Of a stretch of DNA of 64,000 nucleotides, positions 42,755 to 52,357 are shown in pieces (positions within the stretch are counted from its first letter, which is position 1; every line of letters starts with the position of its first letter). The DNA lies in NCBI RefSeq assembly GCF_002368415.1, contig NZ_AP018290.1, positions 1,181,470-1,245,469 on the forward strand, in the 5' to 3' direction. Position numbers and translations under genes: made by a program. The DNA comes from Calothrix sp. NIES-4105. GTDB taxonomy: Bacteria > Cyanobacteriota > Cyanobacteriia > Cyanobacteriales > Nostocaceae. The notes beneath the pieces were generated by a model. That model was given only the letters and a program-made list of their open reading frames with translations, was not told the origin of the DNA and did not search any database.

Positions 42755-42841
42755 CTCCTAACTCCTAACTCCTATATCGGCGGGTTTATCTATATCCTGG
42801 TAAATAATCTAAAATTTAGGTGAACCCGCCACTACTAACTC

Positions 42842-43567
42842 TTATTGAAAATTGACAATTCTTGCAAAGCTTTGAGCTTCGAGACTTGCACCTCCGACTA
42901 AAACACCGTCTATTTCAGGTTGTGCCATAATTTCGTCAATATTGTTGGGTTTGACTGAACCACCGTACTGAATAGGAACATTTTGGTTAGTTAATTGGTT
43001 GCGAATCATACCGATAATATGATTTGCCTCTTTTGCTTCGCAGGTGTCACCAGTTCCAATAGCCCAAATTGGTTCGTAAGCAATAATTAAATTACTTTGG
43101 TCAACATCTATAAGGCCTTTTTTGAGTTGCATTGAAATTAGCGCTTCTGCTTGGTTCGCATCACGCTCTTGTTTGGTTTCACCTACACACAAAATTGGTG
43201 TTAAACCGTGTTTCTGTGCTGCCTTCAAACGTAAATTCACTGTTTCGTCAGTTTCGCCGAAGTATTGGCGCCTTTCGCTATGACCAATAATTACATAGCG
43301 TACACCAACCTCAAGCAGCATTTCTGAGGAAATCTCACCTGTATAGGCGCCATTGTCTGCCCAATGAACATTTTGGGCGCCAAGTTGGACGCGACTACCA
43401 TGTAAATTTCTCGATAATACGTTCAAATCGGTGAAGGGGACGCACAAAATGACTTCGCGTCCATAGGGAGTATCCTCCAGCGTAGGCAGAAATCCCTTTA
43501 AAAAATCTTCGGATTCTGCCTGGGTTTTGAACATTTTCCAGTTACCAGCAAGAACTATCTTTCGCAC
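42842..43567 (-). CDS. tpiA: Triosephosphate isomerase
   Basis: 241 residues. N9 and K11 in GNWKMFK, catalytic His in IIGHSERR, catalytic Glu in [11 protein letters not shown], and the phosphate-binding YGGSVKP and [10 protein letters not shown] are all present. It interconverts dihydroxyacetone phosphate and glyceraldehyde 3-phosphate in glycolysis and the Calvin cycle. It is followed by folP. Confidence 0.98.
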   Translation of the reverse strand: MRKIVLAGNWKMFKTQAESEDFLKGFLPTLEDTPYGREVILCVPFTDLNVLSRNLHGSRVQLGAQNVHWADNGAYTGEISSEMLLEVGVRYVIIGHSERRQYFGETDETVNLRLKAAQKHGLTPILCVGETKQERDANQAEALISMQLKKGLIDVDQSNLIIAYEPIWAIGTGDTCEAKEANHIIGMIRNQLTNQNVPIQYGGSVKPNNIDEIMAQPEIDGVLVGGASLEAQSFARIVNFQ

Positions 43568-43678
43568 AGGCGCCTTTGTGAAGGTTAAAATAATATTAAA
43601 TGCATCTTTTACTTTAAACTAAGACGTTACCTTGCGCTAGCTTTCGTAGTTGACTACTAAAAAACAGGCTTGATTATT

Positions 43679-44038
43679 ATGAACAATCGTATACGACTAC
43701 CAAATCATCAGCAGCTACGTGAATTTATGAACATGAGTTGCCTGCTCACGTCTCACAAATTCACACTTCATCTGATTACTACAGATGAAGAAACACAAGA
43801 TTTGCTGATACTAGCTGGAGAACAACTAGAGATACTGATACCTCCTGATGGTCAAGTTTATTACAACACCACTTACAGTAATGACCAAACAGGTAGATGG
43901 CAGCTTAAAAGCTACGTACTTAAACATCGAGATGATACTGTAGAACTACACAAGTTATGCGAAGCGATAAAGTTAGATGCAAAACCTTTAGACGCCCATG
44001 ATTTTATCGAAATTCTGCATTGCCAAAGTCAAACATAA
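43679..44038 (+). CDS. Hypothetical protein
   Basis: 119 residues from ATG 43679 (MNNRIRLPNHQQLREFM). A TTG at 43670 is a weaker start. It is mixed alpha/beta (LHLITTDEETQDLLILAG, GRWQLKSYVLKHRDDT) without catalytic or membrane motifs. A good terminator follows. It is divergent from tpiA. I do not recognise the family. Confidence 0.65.
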   Translation: MNNRIRLPNHQQLREFMNMSCLLTSHKFTLHLITTDEETQDLLILAGEQLEILIPPDGQVYYNTTYSNDQTGRWQLKSYVLKHRDDTVELHKLCEAIKLDAKPLDAHDFIEILHCQSQT

Positions 44039-44039
44039 A

Positions 44040-44074
44040 AGAGCTTCTGACATAAACTAACAACCAGAAGCTCT
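44040..44074 (+). terminator. AGAGCTTCTG / CAGAAGCTCT hairpin
   Basis: A perfect 10-bp stem with a 15-base loop begins right after the stop at 44038. The following bases (AACCTTTG) are only moderately T-rich, but position and stem length support a terminator. Confidence 0.7.
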
Positions 44075-44534
44075 AACCTTTGTACATCATCTACCAAAAA
44101 TTCGCGTCAAGCAACGAAGAATTTTTTTGCTACTACTATTTTATTCAAAAATAATACATTTGACTTATATATACAAATAACTTTACATATGAATACTATT
44201 GGTCTGTGTCATTAATTTTGGTAGGTTGGCAGGCAACGGATACAACGGATTTAACGGATGAGTTATTCGGCAAAATATAGATTTTGTTATCTAAAATTTC
44301 TTATCCGTTACATCCCTTCGGGTTCGGCACTTTGCTTATGCCGGGAAACCCGTCCACCGCAAGTGCCTCACCGCTCTTCATCTGTTGCTAATATTCTTAC
44401 CCCCCATAATCAATGACACAGACCACTAGCGTTTTTAACATCAATTTGTGTTGGGTTTCGTTCCTGCTCCTGCACCTACGTCTGAAAATTATTAGGATTA
44501 GAGATAATACTTAATATAAAAATATAAAATCGTT
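44075..44534. other. Repeat-rich gap before the GTPase gene
   Basis: The left part is AT-rich. 44232-44388 is a GGCAACGGAT-family element whose right half is split by about 55 GC-rich bases (CCCTTCGGGTTCGGC ... CCGCAAGTGCC). A GTTGGGTTTCGTTCC unit follows near 44451. No ORF was recognised. Confidence 0.55.
44232..44388. repeat. GGCAACGGAT-family inverted repeat with an insertion
   Basis: The left arm GGCAACGGATACAACGGATT continues to TTAACGGATG. The right arm CTTATCCGTTACATCC is interrupted before the closing TCTGTTGC at 44381-44388 by about 55 bases of different composition. Confidence 0.6.
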
Positions 44535-46004
44535 ATGACTTCAATTATACCTCCAGACTCAAACCAAACTCCAGATAGTTCCCAAACATGGGATGAGGAA
44601 ATGGATAAAGCTATATTTAGCTTTGATGAAATACAAACGGAACTAAATTATCGTCAAGCACAAACAGCACTGCGTAACATGGTAGCAAAGCTTGACTTGA
44701 CGCCAACCGAGCAGCAAGGTTTAGAGAGTGAAATAAATGACCTGGAAAATATGCTGTCAAAGCTTGACCGCATGGTAGTGCAAATAGCAGCGTTTGGGAT
44801 GGTTGGACGTGGTAAGTCATCTTTATTAAATGCACTCGTTGGTCAAAACGTTTTTGAAACTGGTCCTTTGCATGGTGTGACTCGTTCTGCTCAAAGCGTA
44901 AATTGGAGTATAAGTGAAGAAACATTTGGCACATCAGAACGCGCGTTGCGAGTAAGGTTGCAAAGTAATGGTCAATCGCAGGTAGAATTGATTGATACAC
45001 CTGGGTTAGACGAAGTTGATGGAGAAACGCGCGCAGCTTTAGCTCAGAATATAGCTCAACAAGCAGATTTAATTTTGTTTTTGATATCGGGTGACATGAC
45101 GAAAGTCGAGCATGAAGCACTTTCGCAGTTGCGTGAAATCGGTAAGCCAATATTATTAGTATTTAATAAAATAGACCAATATCCTCAAGCTGACCGTATG
45201 GCAATTTATGAAAAAATTCGTGATGAAAGGGTACGAGAGTTAGTATCTCCTGATGAAATTGTCATGTCAGCAGCTTCACCAGTAGTACGCGCGCTTATAC
45301 AAAACCCTGATGGTACAAGACAAGTAAAGTTACGAACAGGAAACGCACAGGTAGAAGATTTAAAGTTAAAGATTTTAGAGATATTACAGCGTGAGGGTAA
45401 AGCATTAGTTGCATTAAACTCAATGATTTATGCTGATGTTGTCAACGAACAGTTAGTGCAGCGCAAACTCGCAATACGTGAAGCAGCGGCAAACACGTTT
45501 ATATGGCGTGCGACAATGACAAAAGCTGTTGCGATAGCTCTTAACCCTATTACCGTTGTAGATATTTTAAGCGGCGCCGTTATAGATATTGTTTTAATAA
45601 TCGGCTTATCTAAACTATATGGCATTCCCATGAGTGAAGCAGGCGCCGTCAAATTGCTGCAAAGAATTGCTATTTCGATGGGTGGTATTTCAGCAAGTGA
45701 GTTACTTGCTAATTTCGGCTTAAGTTCATTAAAAACACTACTAGGTATATCAGCACCTGCCACAGGAGGTTTATCTTTGGGCGCCTATGCGACTGTAGCA
45801 ATTACGCAGGCGGGTGTAGCAGGTTTTTCTACGTATGCGATTGGACATGTTACCAAAACATACTTAGCAAATGGCGCCACATGGGGTAATGAGGGACCAA
45901 AATTTGTAATTAGTAGGATATTAGAAAATTTAGACGAAGCATCAATATTAAACCGCATCAAAGAAGAACTACAAACAAAAATCAAAATCAATCGAAAAAG
46001 GTAA
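44535..46004 (+). CDS. Membrane-associated GTPase (dynamin-like/Era-like) with DUF697-type C-terminus
   Basis: 489 residues. A helical N-terminus leads to a GTPase domain with G1 GMVGRGKSS (88-96), G2 Thr in GVTRSAQ, G3 DTPGLDE and G4 NKID, and ASP as a G5-like SAASP. The C-terminal 180 residues have hydrophobic helices (MTKAVAIALNPITVVDILSG, VIDIVLIIGLSKLYGIPM, GAYATVAITQAGVAGFSTYA) like the DUF697/YcjF family. It is probably attached to the membrane. The exact role is unknown. GGCGCC is present four times in the last third. Confidence 0.87.
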   Translation: MTSIIPPDSNQTPDSSQTWDEEMDKAIFSFDEIQTELNYRQAQTALRNMVAKLDLTPTEQQGLESEINDLENMLSKLDRMVVQIAAFGMVGRGKSSLLNALVGQNVFETGPLHGVTRSAQSVNWSISEETFGTSERALRVRLQSNGQSQVELIDTPGLDEVDGETRAALAQNIAQQADLILFLISGDMTKVEHEALSQLREIGKPILLVFNKIDQYPQADRMAIYEKIRDERVRELVSPDEIVMSAASPVVRALIQNPDGTRQVKLRTGNAQVEDLKLKILEILQREGKALVALNSMIYADVVNEQLVQRKLAIREAAANTFIWRATMTKAVAIALNPITVVDILSGAVIDIVLIIGLSKLYGIPMSEAGAVKLLQRIAISMGGISASELLANFGLSSLKTLLGISAPATGGLSLGAYATVAITQAGVAGFSTYAIGHVTKTYLANGATWGNEGPKFVISRILENLDEASILNRIKEELQTKIKINRKR

Positions 46005-46006
46005 TT

Positions 46007-46100
46007 GGCAACTCCTGAGAGCGGATGTAACGGATAGGTAATTTAGAATATGCCTTATAATTCTTTTACACTACCGTTACATTCGCTATTATCTGTTGCC
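46007..46100. repeat. GGCAACTC...GTTGCC member of the GGATGTAACGGAT family
   Basis: GGCAACTCCTGAGAGCGGAT with GTAACGGATAGG on the left and CCGTTACATTCGCTATTATC then TGTTGCC on the right form a long imperfect hairpin, starting 3 bases after the GTPase stop. Confidence 0.6.
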
Positions 46101-46134
46101 AAAAAACCCAACTCCATTAAGAAGTCGGGTTTTT
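46101..46134 (+). terminator. CCCAACT ... AGTCGGG hairpin with T-run
   Basis: ACCCAACT pairs with AGTCGGGT (one A-C mismatch) across an 11-base loop, followed by TTTTTT. It is the best terminator in this region, ending the GTPase transcript and possibly, read backward, the convergent mechanosensitive gene. Confidence 0.75.
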
Positions 46135-46173
46135 TAACTGAACGTAAATTCTGAACTCTAACTTAATTGTTTA

Positions 46174-47808
46174 TTAATTTTTACTCTTATACGAGTCAAG
46201 CCATTCTTGAACTTGAGAGCGCGCGATATCACGTCCACCTAAACCGAAGGCAAGTGAGATAGCGACCGCGATGGCGCCTAAGAGTAATCCAAAAGCAAGG
46301 TTGACAATATCGGGAGCTACGCCAATTTGTTGTAAAGCCATTGCCGATACTAAGGTAATGATAGAAATCCGCGCGATTTGTCCAAGAATACGCGCTTGAG
46401 CATTACCTGTACTTGCAATAATGTTAAACGCTAAATTTGCGAAGAACAAACCAATAGCGAAGATTATCAACCCAGCTAAAATTCTTCCCAGAATTATTAA
46501 AATTCCTGTCACTAATACTGTTAAAGCCGGAATATTTAGAACATTGATTGCTCCAACGGTGGCGAATAACATTATACCCACCAGCACAATAATGCCCACA
46601 ATTTCCGAAGGTGTTTTTGCAGGCGCCCTAGGGGCGGTAGTGCCTACAGATATAGTAGTAGGTCGATTTAGAGCAGGTATACCAATAATGCTGAAGATAT
46701 TGTTAAATCCAATACTAGTGAGGATGCTTGTAACTAATTCAGATACAAACCGTCCCACGAAGTAAGCGACAATCAAAATCGTTGCAGCAGTGAAAATTAA
46801 CGGTACTGCGTTTAGCACCTGTTGCAGCATAGCAATAGCAGGTACTGAGATAGCCTGAATTTGCAGTGCATTCAATGCCGCAATTGCTACAGGAATTAAA
46901 ATCAACACATAAACAATTGTGCCGATAATGCTTGAAAGCGTTTGCCCTCCAGAAGCATTACTCAAACCAAAACGACTGCCAATGTGGTCTATACCTGTTG
47001 TTGCTAGCAAATTAGTAACAATTCGACGCACAACGTTAGCGAGAAACCAACCAACTGCTGCAATTAGTACTGCGGCTAGAATATTTGGTAGAACAGAGAT
47101 TATCTGAGTAATTAACGATTGTACTGGTATTAATGCTTGTTGTAGTCCCAAAGTATCGAGAATTGGAACTAAAAACATTAAGAAGATAAACCAGTACAGT
47201 GCATTACCTATCGTTTCTGATAGCGATAACTGGTTCAGATTTGTTCTATCGTCACTTGGTGCATTTAAACGCTCGTCAATACGTGCTGCATCAAGTCCTC
47301 GTACAGTTATTAGCTTGACAACAGTTGCAACTGCCCAAGCGATAGCCAAGAGTATTCCGGCACCAACAAGTTTGGGTAGAAAAAAACCAACTTGGCTAAG
47401 GAAACTGTTGAGAGGTTGCGATGCAACACGTAGCTCTAACGTGTCAAGAACAGCAACTACCGTTATTAAAAGAATGCCCCAAAATACCAAACTAGAGATA
47501 AATCCCTCAACTTGAGGTGCGTCTCTACCAGTGACACTTGCCGCAATGCGGTTGTCTATTCTTGTGCGATTCAGAACTCCTCGTACAATGGCAGCAGCGA
47601 CAGCAGCTATTAGCCAACCAACAAGCAGTATTAAAACGGCGCCTAACAATCGCGGCAAAAACAGTATTACCTGTTGAGTTAATCCCTGTAAGTAATCAAC
47701 TGTTTGATTTGCTACTAGATTGGGCGACGCTTGTGCTATGTATTGCTGCGCGCTTATCCAAAAACCAAAGTCCATTACTTGGTTGATATGTTGCCAAGTT
47801 GCATTCAT
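46174..47808 (-). CDS. Mechanosensitive-channel-like protein with repeated TM-helix units
   Basis: 544 residues built from about four to five repeats of a long membrane unit. Each has FLPRLLGAVLILLVGW-, FLPKLVGAGILLAIAW- or VLPNILAAVLIAAVGW-type helices followed by V-x-R-x-L and often D-x-x-x-x segments. This is the conserved TM_helix (PF05552) repeat of the CmpX/MscS-related family. The beta domain of true MscS channels is not seen. It is probably an inner-membrane osmotic-stress channel or a structural protein. An N-terminal segment (MNATWQHINQVMDFGFW) precedes the first helix. Confidence 0.85.
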   Translation of the reverse strand: MNATWQHINQVMDFGFWISAQQYIAQASPNLVANQTVDYLQGLTQQVILFLPRLLGAVLILLVGWLIAAVAAAIVRGVLNRTRIDNRIAASVTGRDAPQVEGFISSLVFWGILLITVVAVLDTLELRVASQPLNSFLSQVGFFLPKLVGAGILLAIAWAVATVVKLITVRGLDAARIDERLNAPSDDRTNLNQLSLSETIGNALYWFIFLMFLVPILDTLGLQQALIPVQSLITQIISVLPNILAAVLIAAVGWFLANVVRRIVTNLLATTGIDHIGSRFGLSNASGGQTLSSIIGTIVYVLILIPVAIAALNALQIQAISVPAIAMLQQVLNAVPLIFTAATILIVAYFVGRFVSELVTSILTSIGFNNIFSIIGIPALNRPTTISVGTTAPRAPAKTPSEIVGIIVLVGIMLFATVGAINVLNIPALTVLVTGILIILGRILAGLIIFAIGLFFANLAFNIIASTGNAQARILGQIARISIITLVSAMALQQIGVAPDIVNLAFGLLLGAIAVAISLAFGLGGRDIARSQVQEWLDSYKSKN

Positions 47809-48269
47809 GGTTTTGTGATATTTAAAGTTGAGTGATATTGCAAAAAACGCATTACTATCAATAGGCGCCGACTGCTTTAAAGATAAACAACTCAGCCCCC
47901 TGACAACTTCATGAATTTTTTACACGGTGAATTACCAGTAAAATATTACAGGTAATTGCTGAAAAAAAATCTTTTTTAGTTTTTTTATTTATGATTTATT
48001 CGTTGTAACCAAACAAAATTATCTGAAAACAGGCAATTAGTATTATTTTTCGCTCTTTTATTCAGTACTAGGTTATTAAATCTACTTATTGACTTCAGTA
48101 TCAGAAAAAATTAGCTACATAGTTTTATAAGTTATTCTTCTATCCAAAGACATAATTTAATACCGTAGGGTGCGTGACGCTACGCAAAATCGAACAACGA
48201 AGCTAGTAATACAGTAGTGTCACGCACCACTACCTACGCAAAATCTGATCACACCACGTTTTCAGGCGC
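47809..48269. other. Gap with a GGTGCGTGAC hairpin
   Basis: AT-rich sequence holding the promoter of the reverse channel gene. 48168-48227 is an inverted repeat GGTGCGTGACGCTAC / GTAGTGTCACGCACC (one mismatch, about 30-base loop), the same family as 18280-18341. No ORF was recognised. Confidence 0.6.
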
Positions 48270-48632
48270 CTATCCTACGGCATATTCCTGTAACACTTCG
48301 AGCGCTACATACTCTAAAGCCTTTTCATGTGTTGATTCTAAAATTACAGATGGCGCCACTCCTGCATTAAGTGCTTCCTTCCAACGTGAGGCACATAAAC
48401 ACCAGCAATCACCTGGTTTTAATCCTGGAAAGTTATAATGTGGTGCAGGTGTACTTAAATCATTACCGCGCGATTTAGTGTAACTCAAGAACTCCTCAGT
48501 AACACGCGCGCAAACTACATGCACACCCATATCTGTTCCATCAGTGTCACACATTCCATCTCTTCTAAAACCGGTCATTGGGGAAGTGCAACAGATTTGC
48601 AGCTTTTCACCTAAAACATTCTTGGCATCCAT
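48270..48632 (-). CDS. DUF2237 family protein
   Basis: 120 residues. It contains NVLGEKLQICCTSPMTGFRRD, VHVVCARVTEEFL, RGNDLSTP and FPGLKPGDCWCLCASRW, an almost full-length match to the DUF2237 pattern with its conserved Cys residues. The biochemical function is unknown. It is 4 bases downstream of the CobW-type gene, so they form an operon, and the Cys-rich nature would fit metal handling. Confidence 0.9.
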   Translation of the reverse strand: MDAKNVLGEKLQICCTSPMTGFRRDGMCDTDGTDMGVHVVCARVTEEFLSYTKSRGNDLSTPAPHYNFPGLKPGDCWCLCASRWKEALNAGVAPSVILESTHEKALEYVALEVLQEYAVG

Positions 48633-48636
48633 ATTG

Positions 48637-49668
48637 CTAATTCTCGGTTATTGCTGATTTAATTTTAGACGCATCTAAATCACGACCGATGAAAACAAGT
48701 TTGGTTTGTCTTTCCTTTTCACTCAACCAAGGACGGTCATAAAATTTGTCAAATCTTGTTCCTACCCCTTGCATAACCAAACGCATTGCTTTATTTGGAA
48801 CCGAAACAAAACCTTTAATACGATATATATCTTGCAGTTGTACTAAAGATTGTAATCGAGACTGTAATACTTCTGGGTCAAAACTTTGGTTAAAAATTAA
48901 GTGTGTTGAAGTAATTTTGTCATCATGGTCATGGTCTTCTTCGGTGTCATGATGACTAGGGCGCTCATCTAAATTATCTTCGACAGCAGCGTTCCAGCCT
49001 AATAGTATTTCGGAGTCGAGGGCGCCTAAACTAGACTCAACAATTTTGACATCTCTAGGTAATTCTTGCTTGACAATTTTCTTAACCTGTGATTTTGTTT
49101 CATCATTTACTAAATCAGTTTTGTTCAAAATCACTAAGTCAGCACAAGCAAGCTGGTCTTCAAATAACTCTTGTAAAGGAGTTTCGTGTTCTAAACTATC
49201 ATCAGCTTGACGTTGGGCTTCTATTAATTGGGGGTTAGAAGCGAAAGTTCCGTTTGCCACTGCTAAACAATCTACCACAGTAATAACTGCATCAACGGTG
49301 GCGCCTGCTTTAATTTCTTGCCAGCGGAATGCTTTTATAAGGGGCTTTGGTAGTGCTAAACCAGAAGTTTCTATTAAAATACAATCAATCTTAAAGCGCC
49401 GTTTCAACAATTCTTGCATTGTCGGCAGAAATTCTTCCTGAACAGTACAGCACAAACATCCGTTCGTTAACTCATAAATATTATCATTCCCATCATCTGA
49501 GCATTGACAAGATTTAAGTAACTCACCATCGATACCTAATTCGCCAAACTCGTTCACCAAAACAGCAATACGGCGCCCTTGGTTATTTTGTAACAAGTGA
49601 CGAATCAAAGTAGTTTTTCCACTACCTAGAAACCCAGTAATAACTGTAACAGGAATTTTTGCAGCCAT
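48637..49668 (-). CDS. cobW: CobW/COG0523-type G3E GTPase, putative metal chaperone
   Basis: 343 residues. G1 GFLGSGKTT (12-20), the metal-binding GCLCC (70-74), ETSGLALPKP, NKTD and a His/Asp-rich linker (SHHDTEEDHDHDD, around 240) are all present. A CobW C-terminal domain follows (FVSVPNKAMRLVMQG). These proteins use GTP to deliver metals such as cobalt or zinc. The length and SGLALPKP favour the CobW branch linked to B12 synthesis, but zinc cannot be excluded. It leads the DUF2237 gene. Confidence 0.85.
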   Translation of the reverse strand: MAAKIPVTVITGFLGSGKTTLIRHLLQNNQGRRIAVLVNEFGELGIDGELLKSCQCSDDGNDNIYELTNGCLCCTVQEEFLPTMQELLKRRFKIDCILIETSGLALPKPLIKAFRWQEIKAGATVDAVITVVDCLAVANGTFASNPQLIEAQRQADDSLEHETPLQELFEDQLACADLVILNKTDLVNDETKSQVKKIVKQELPRDVKIVESSLGALDSEILLGWNAAVEDNLDERPSHHDTEEDHDHDDKITSTHLIFNQSFDPEVLQSRLQSLVQLQDIYRIKGFVSVPNKAMRLVMQGVGTRFDKFYDRPWLSEKERQTKLVFIGRDLDASKIKSAITEN

Positions 49669-49694
49669 TGATACTCCCTAGCACCTCATTATAC

Positions 49695-49786
49695 AGAGGT
49701 TAGTGTAAATCATTTTGGAATACATTTTCTCTGATAATAAGATGCGTTGGGAATAAAAATCAGCAGGAGAATCTGCCGCTACCTCT
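49695..49786 (+). ncRNA. Possible degenerate cobalamin-riboswitch-like element, divergent from cobW
   Basis: AGAGGTTAG (49695-49703) can pair with CTACCTCT (49779-49786) as a closing stem. Inside are GTGTAAATCA, TTGGGAAT and ATCAGCAGGAGAATCTGCCG, which resemble parts of the B12 riboswitch (the GTGxAAxTC segment and the AGCCAGGAGACCTGCC box). The order and length are not fully canonical and no forward gene follows before 50155. The other 370 bases of this gap show only AT-rich sequence. Confidence 0.25.
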
Positions 49787-50123
49787 ATGGAAAAATAGCG
49801 AGAATATTTTTTCAAGCATAAATTTAATTTGGTAAAAGTTAGTTGGTGGCGCCCAGATACTCACCTAAAAAAGTTGGTTCAGTTGAACCCAATCTGATAA
49901 CGTTCGAGTGCTAACTAATAATGCAGTGATTAAACCAGATAACAGATGTGTTTAATTGCACAAAAATCTTTATTCGCCCTAGTTAAAAACCATGAGCGAA
50001 CAGACCTTTGCTTGGTAATACAAAAATTATATATTTTTCTTAAGTAATTGGGGGTTGTGAAAGACACATATAATTAAATATTTTTACATATAGTCAAATT
50101 AAAAAAATTACAATAAAAATGTA

Positions 50124-50146
50124 GTGCGTGATACAAAATCACGCAC
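50124..50146 (-). terminator. GTGCGTGAT hairpin after the protease gene
   Basis: A perfect 9-bp stem with a 5-base loop, located 10 bases after the reverse stop at 50156. On the reverse strand it is followed by TACATTTTTATTG. The arms are also related to the GGTGCGTGA repeat family. Confidence 0.65.
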
Positions 50147-50155
50147 CAAATTAAA

Positions 50156-50923
50156 TTAACCTGCTTGTGATATTAACTCGTTAGCTATTTGCTGTGCTTG
50201 GTTGATAGGAATAGCAAAACCTAAACCTTGGGCGCCTTGAATGATAGCAGTGTTGATACCAACTACTTGTCCGCGTTGATTTAAAAGTGGACCGCCAGAG
50301 TTACCAGGGTTAATAGCAGCATCGGTTTGGATAAAATTAACGTTGCGACCACGGGCGCCGATATCACGACTACTTCGACCAGTACCACTAATAATGCCAA
50401 CGGTAACGGTATTATCTAACCCAAGAGGGTTGCCTATTGCTATTGCCCACTCACCTGGTTTAAGTCGGTCAGAGTTACCCATATCAACAGTAGGTAAATT
50501 TGAAGCTTGAATTTCCACGACTGCGACATCCATACGTCTGTCTTCTCCTAACACTCGACCTGGATATCGGCGCCCATCTTTGAGCGTTACTGTTACTCGG
50601 TCGGCGCCATCAACTACGTGAGCATTCGTAAGAATTAAACCATCGCGTTTAAAGATAAACCCAGAACCTGTACCACGTGCAACTCGCCTACCATCAAAAC
50701 TATTTGAAGTACGCGAAGAGTCAATACGCACAACCGCAGGTCCAGTTCGTTCAACTGCCGCTGCAACAAAGTTATTATCTCCGGCAACTGGAAACGATGG
50801 AGACTCAATACTCGGCGCCTGTGTTAATGCAGGAACAACTTGTGGCCCAGCAAAAGCAGCTAATGCTCCAAATGTTAATAAAGATAAGGTAACTAGTGTA
50901 TTTTTATTCGCTGTAAAAGACAT
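50156..50923 (-). CDS. HtrA/Deg-like trypsin-type serine protease without PDZ domain
   Basis: 255 residues. An N-terminal hydrophobic segment ([16 protein letters not shown]) acts as signal or anchor. The trypsin-2 domain is complete: His102 in TNAHVV, Asp132 in [10 protein letters not shown], Ser209 in PGNSGGPLL, and [20 protein letters not shown]. The protein stops there. Cyanobacterial HhoA/HhoB/HtrA usually continue with a PDZ domain (about 100 more residues). The missing PDZ suggests a truncated or specialised periplasmic protease. It is 31 bases downstream of the M28 peptidase gene and likely co-transcribed with it. Confidence 0.9.
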   Translation of the reverse strand: MSFTANKNTLVTLSLLTFGALAAFAGPQVVPALTQAPSIESPSFPVAGDNNFVAAAVERTGPAVVRIDSSRTSNSFDGRRVARGTGSGFIFKRDGLILTNAHVVDGADRVTVTLKDGRRYPGRVLGEDRRMDVAVVEIQASNLPTVDMGNSDRLKPGEWAIAIGNPLGLDNTVTVGIISGTGRSSRDIGARGRNVNFIQTDAAINPGNSGGPLLNQRGQVVGINTAIIQGAQGLGFAIPINQAQQIANELISQAG

Positions 50924-50954
50924 TGCAAGTATCCTAGTGTGAGTAAGTAAAGTA

Positions 50955-52214
50955 TTAATTAGTAACTAAGCGTTTGAAAATATCTAAACCAGCTTGAGTA
51001 GTTTCATCAAGTAGTTTTGGGTCAACGGTTTTATCATTCCGTGAATGGTAGTTTGGCTCCATACCACGATAGAAAAACAGAATAGGTACACCTCGGGCTG
51101 CGAAAGGAGCATGGTCACTGGCGCCGTTTGCATAGCTAGCACCAAATAACTGAGCTTTAGGTTGGACAACTTGCGCTATTTTGGTTAACTCAGAACTACC
51201 ACCAATTAGCAATTTGTCATTTACTCCAACCATATCAAAATTCATCATTCCTTTTAGTTCACTAAGGAACTGTGGAGTTGCAGCGTCAACAAATGCGCGC
51301 GAACCATGTAACCCATCTTCTTCTCCATCAAAAGCAATAAACCAAGCTTGACGTGCAAGGGGTGTGTTTGAAACTTTCCGCGCGATATCAAGCACAACAG
51401 CCGTACCTGAAGCGTTATCATTTGCTCCTGGGGCAAGTTCCACTGAGTCAAAATGACCACCTAATATAACTTTCGGTTGCGTAACACCTTCTTGAAAAGC
51501 AATAACATTACGCCCTGTGACATCTACATTTTGACCGTTAGCATTGAAGTTAATAGTCAGCGGCGTCGTTAGCGAGCGTGCGTAAAGCTTATCACCATCA
51601 TCACCCGATATCCCCAAAACAGGTATTTTTGACTTTTGAGTTAGCGTGCCTCCTGCGAGGTTGCCAGATTTGTTATTGACTATAACTACCCCAACCGCAC
51701 CCGCATTTACTGCATTGTCAACTTTTTGTGTAAACCGTATTTCTCCACGTTTAACTATTGCTATTGCTCCTTTGACATTAACTTTGGCAAAATCTTCTGC
51801 GCGCGCTTTGTTTGGTACTGCAACTAGTCTTGCTGATAGTTTACCAGGCGCCGAACCAAATAAGGCATTAGCTTTAATTGTTGTGCCATCTACCGTTAGA
51901 CTAGAACCTGCATCTCTAAATTTGGAATAAGTAAAAGTTTGAATTCTCGTTCTGTAACCAGCTTTGCGGTATTGCTGTTCAATATAAGCACTTGCTTTCT
52001 CGTTTATTGGAGTTCCAGCAACGCGCGGTCCCATATTGACTAAATTTTGTACATCTGTATAAACTTGACTATAAGTTTGATTTTGAGTTTTTTGTTTAAC
52101 AGTTGGTTGTTGTGCTGTCGTGATGTTTTGAACTGCACAAGCTATGGGTGTTAGTAGTAATGTAGTTGTCAGTACAACCTTTAGCCATGATTTTGTTTGT
52201 GGTTTTACGGACAT
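50955..52214 (-). CDS. M28 family zinc aminopeptidase with PA domain, exported
   Basis: 419 residues. A signal sequence with Cys ([18 protein letters not shown]) suggests export and possibly lipid attachment. Then an N-terminal MGPRVAGTP region, a PA insert (about 115-215), and the M28 core with metal ligands in [39 protein letters not shown] and the late NYHSRNDKT. It cleaves N-terminal residues from peptides in the periplasm. It pairs with the protease downstream, forming a two-gene peptidase operon. Confidence 0.92.
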   Translation of the reverse strand: MSVKPQTKSWLKVVLTTTLLLTPIACAVQNITTAQQPTVKQKTQNQTYSQVYTDVQNLVNMGPRVAGTPINEKASAYIEQQYRKAGYRTRIQTFTYSKFRDAGSSLTVDGTTIKANALFGSAPGKLSARLVAVPNKARAEDFAKVNVKGAIAIVKRGEIRFTQKVDNAVNAGAVGVVIVNNKSGNLAGGTLTQKSKIPVLGISGDDGDKLYARSLTTPLTINFNANGQNVDVTGRNVIAFQEGVTQPKVILGGHFDSVELAPGANDNASGTAVVLDIARKVSNTPLARQAWFIAFDGEEDGLHGSRAFVDAATPQFLSELKGMMNFDMVGVNDKLLIGGSSELTKIAQVVQPKAQLFGASYANGASDHAPFAARGVPILFFYRGMEPNYHSRNDKTVDPKLLDETTQAGLDIFKRLVTN

Positions 52215-52357
52215 AGAGGAGTAGTAAGTGCTTGTTATATATATAGTGTGTAAGTTAAATATGACAAAAAAATGTCAGCACTGGTTTTAAGATAATTACC
52301 ACGCCCGTCACAGAGGACACAGAGGAGTAGCTATGGAAATAAAAACTATTCACATAC

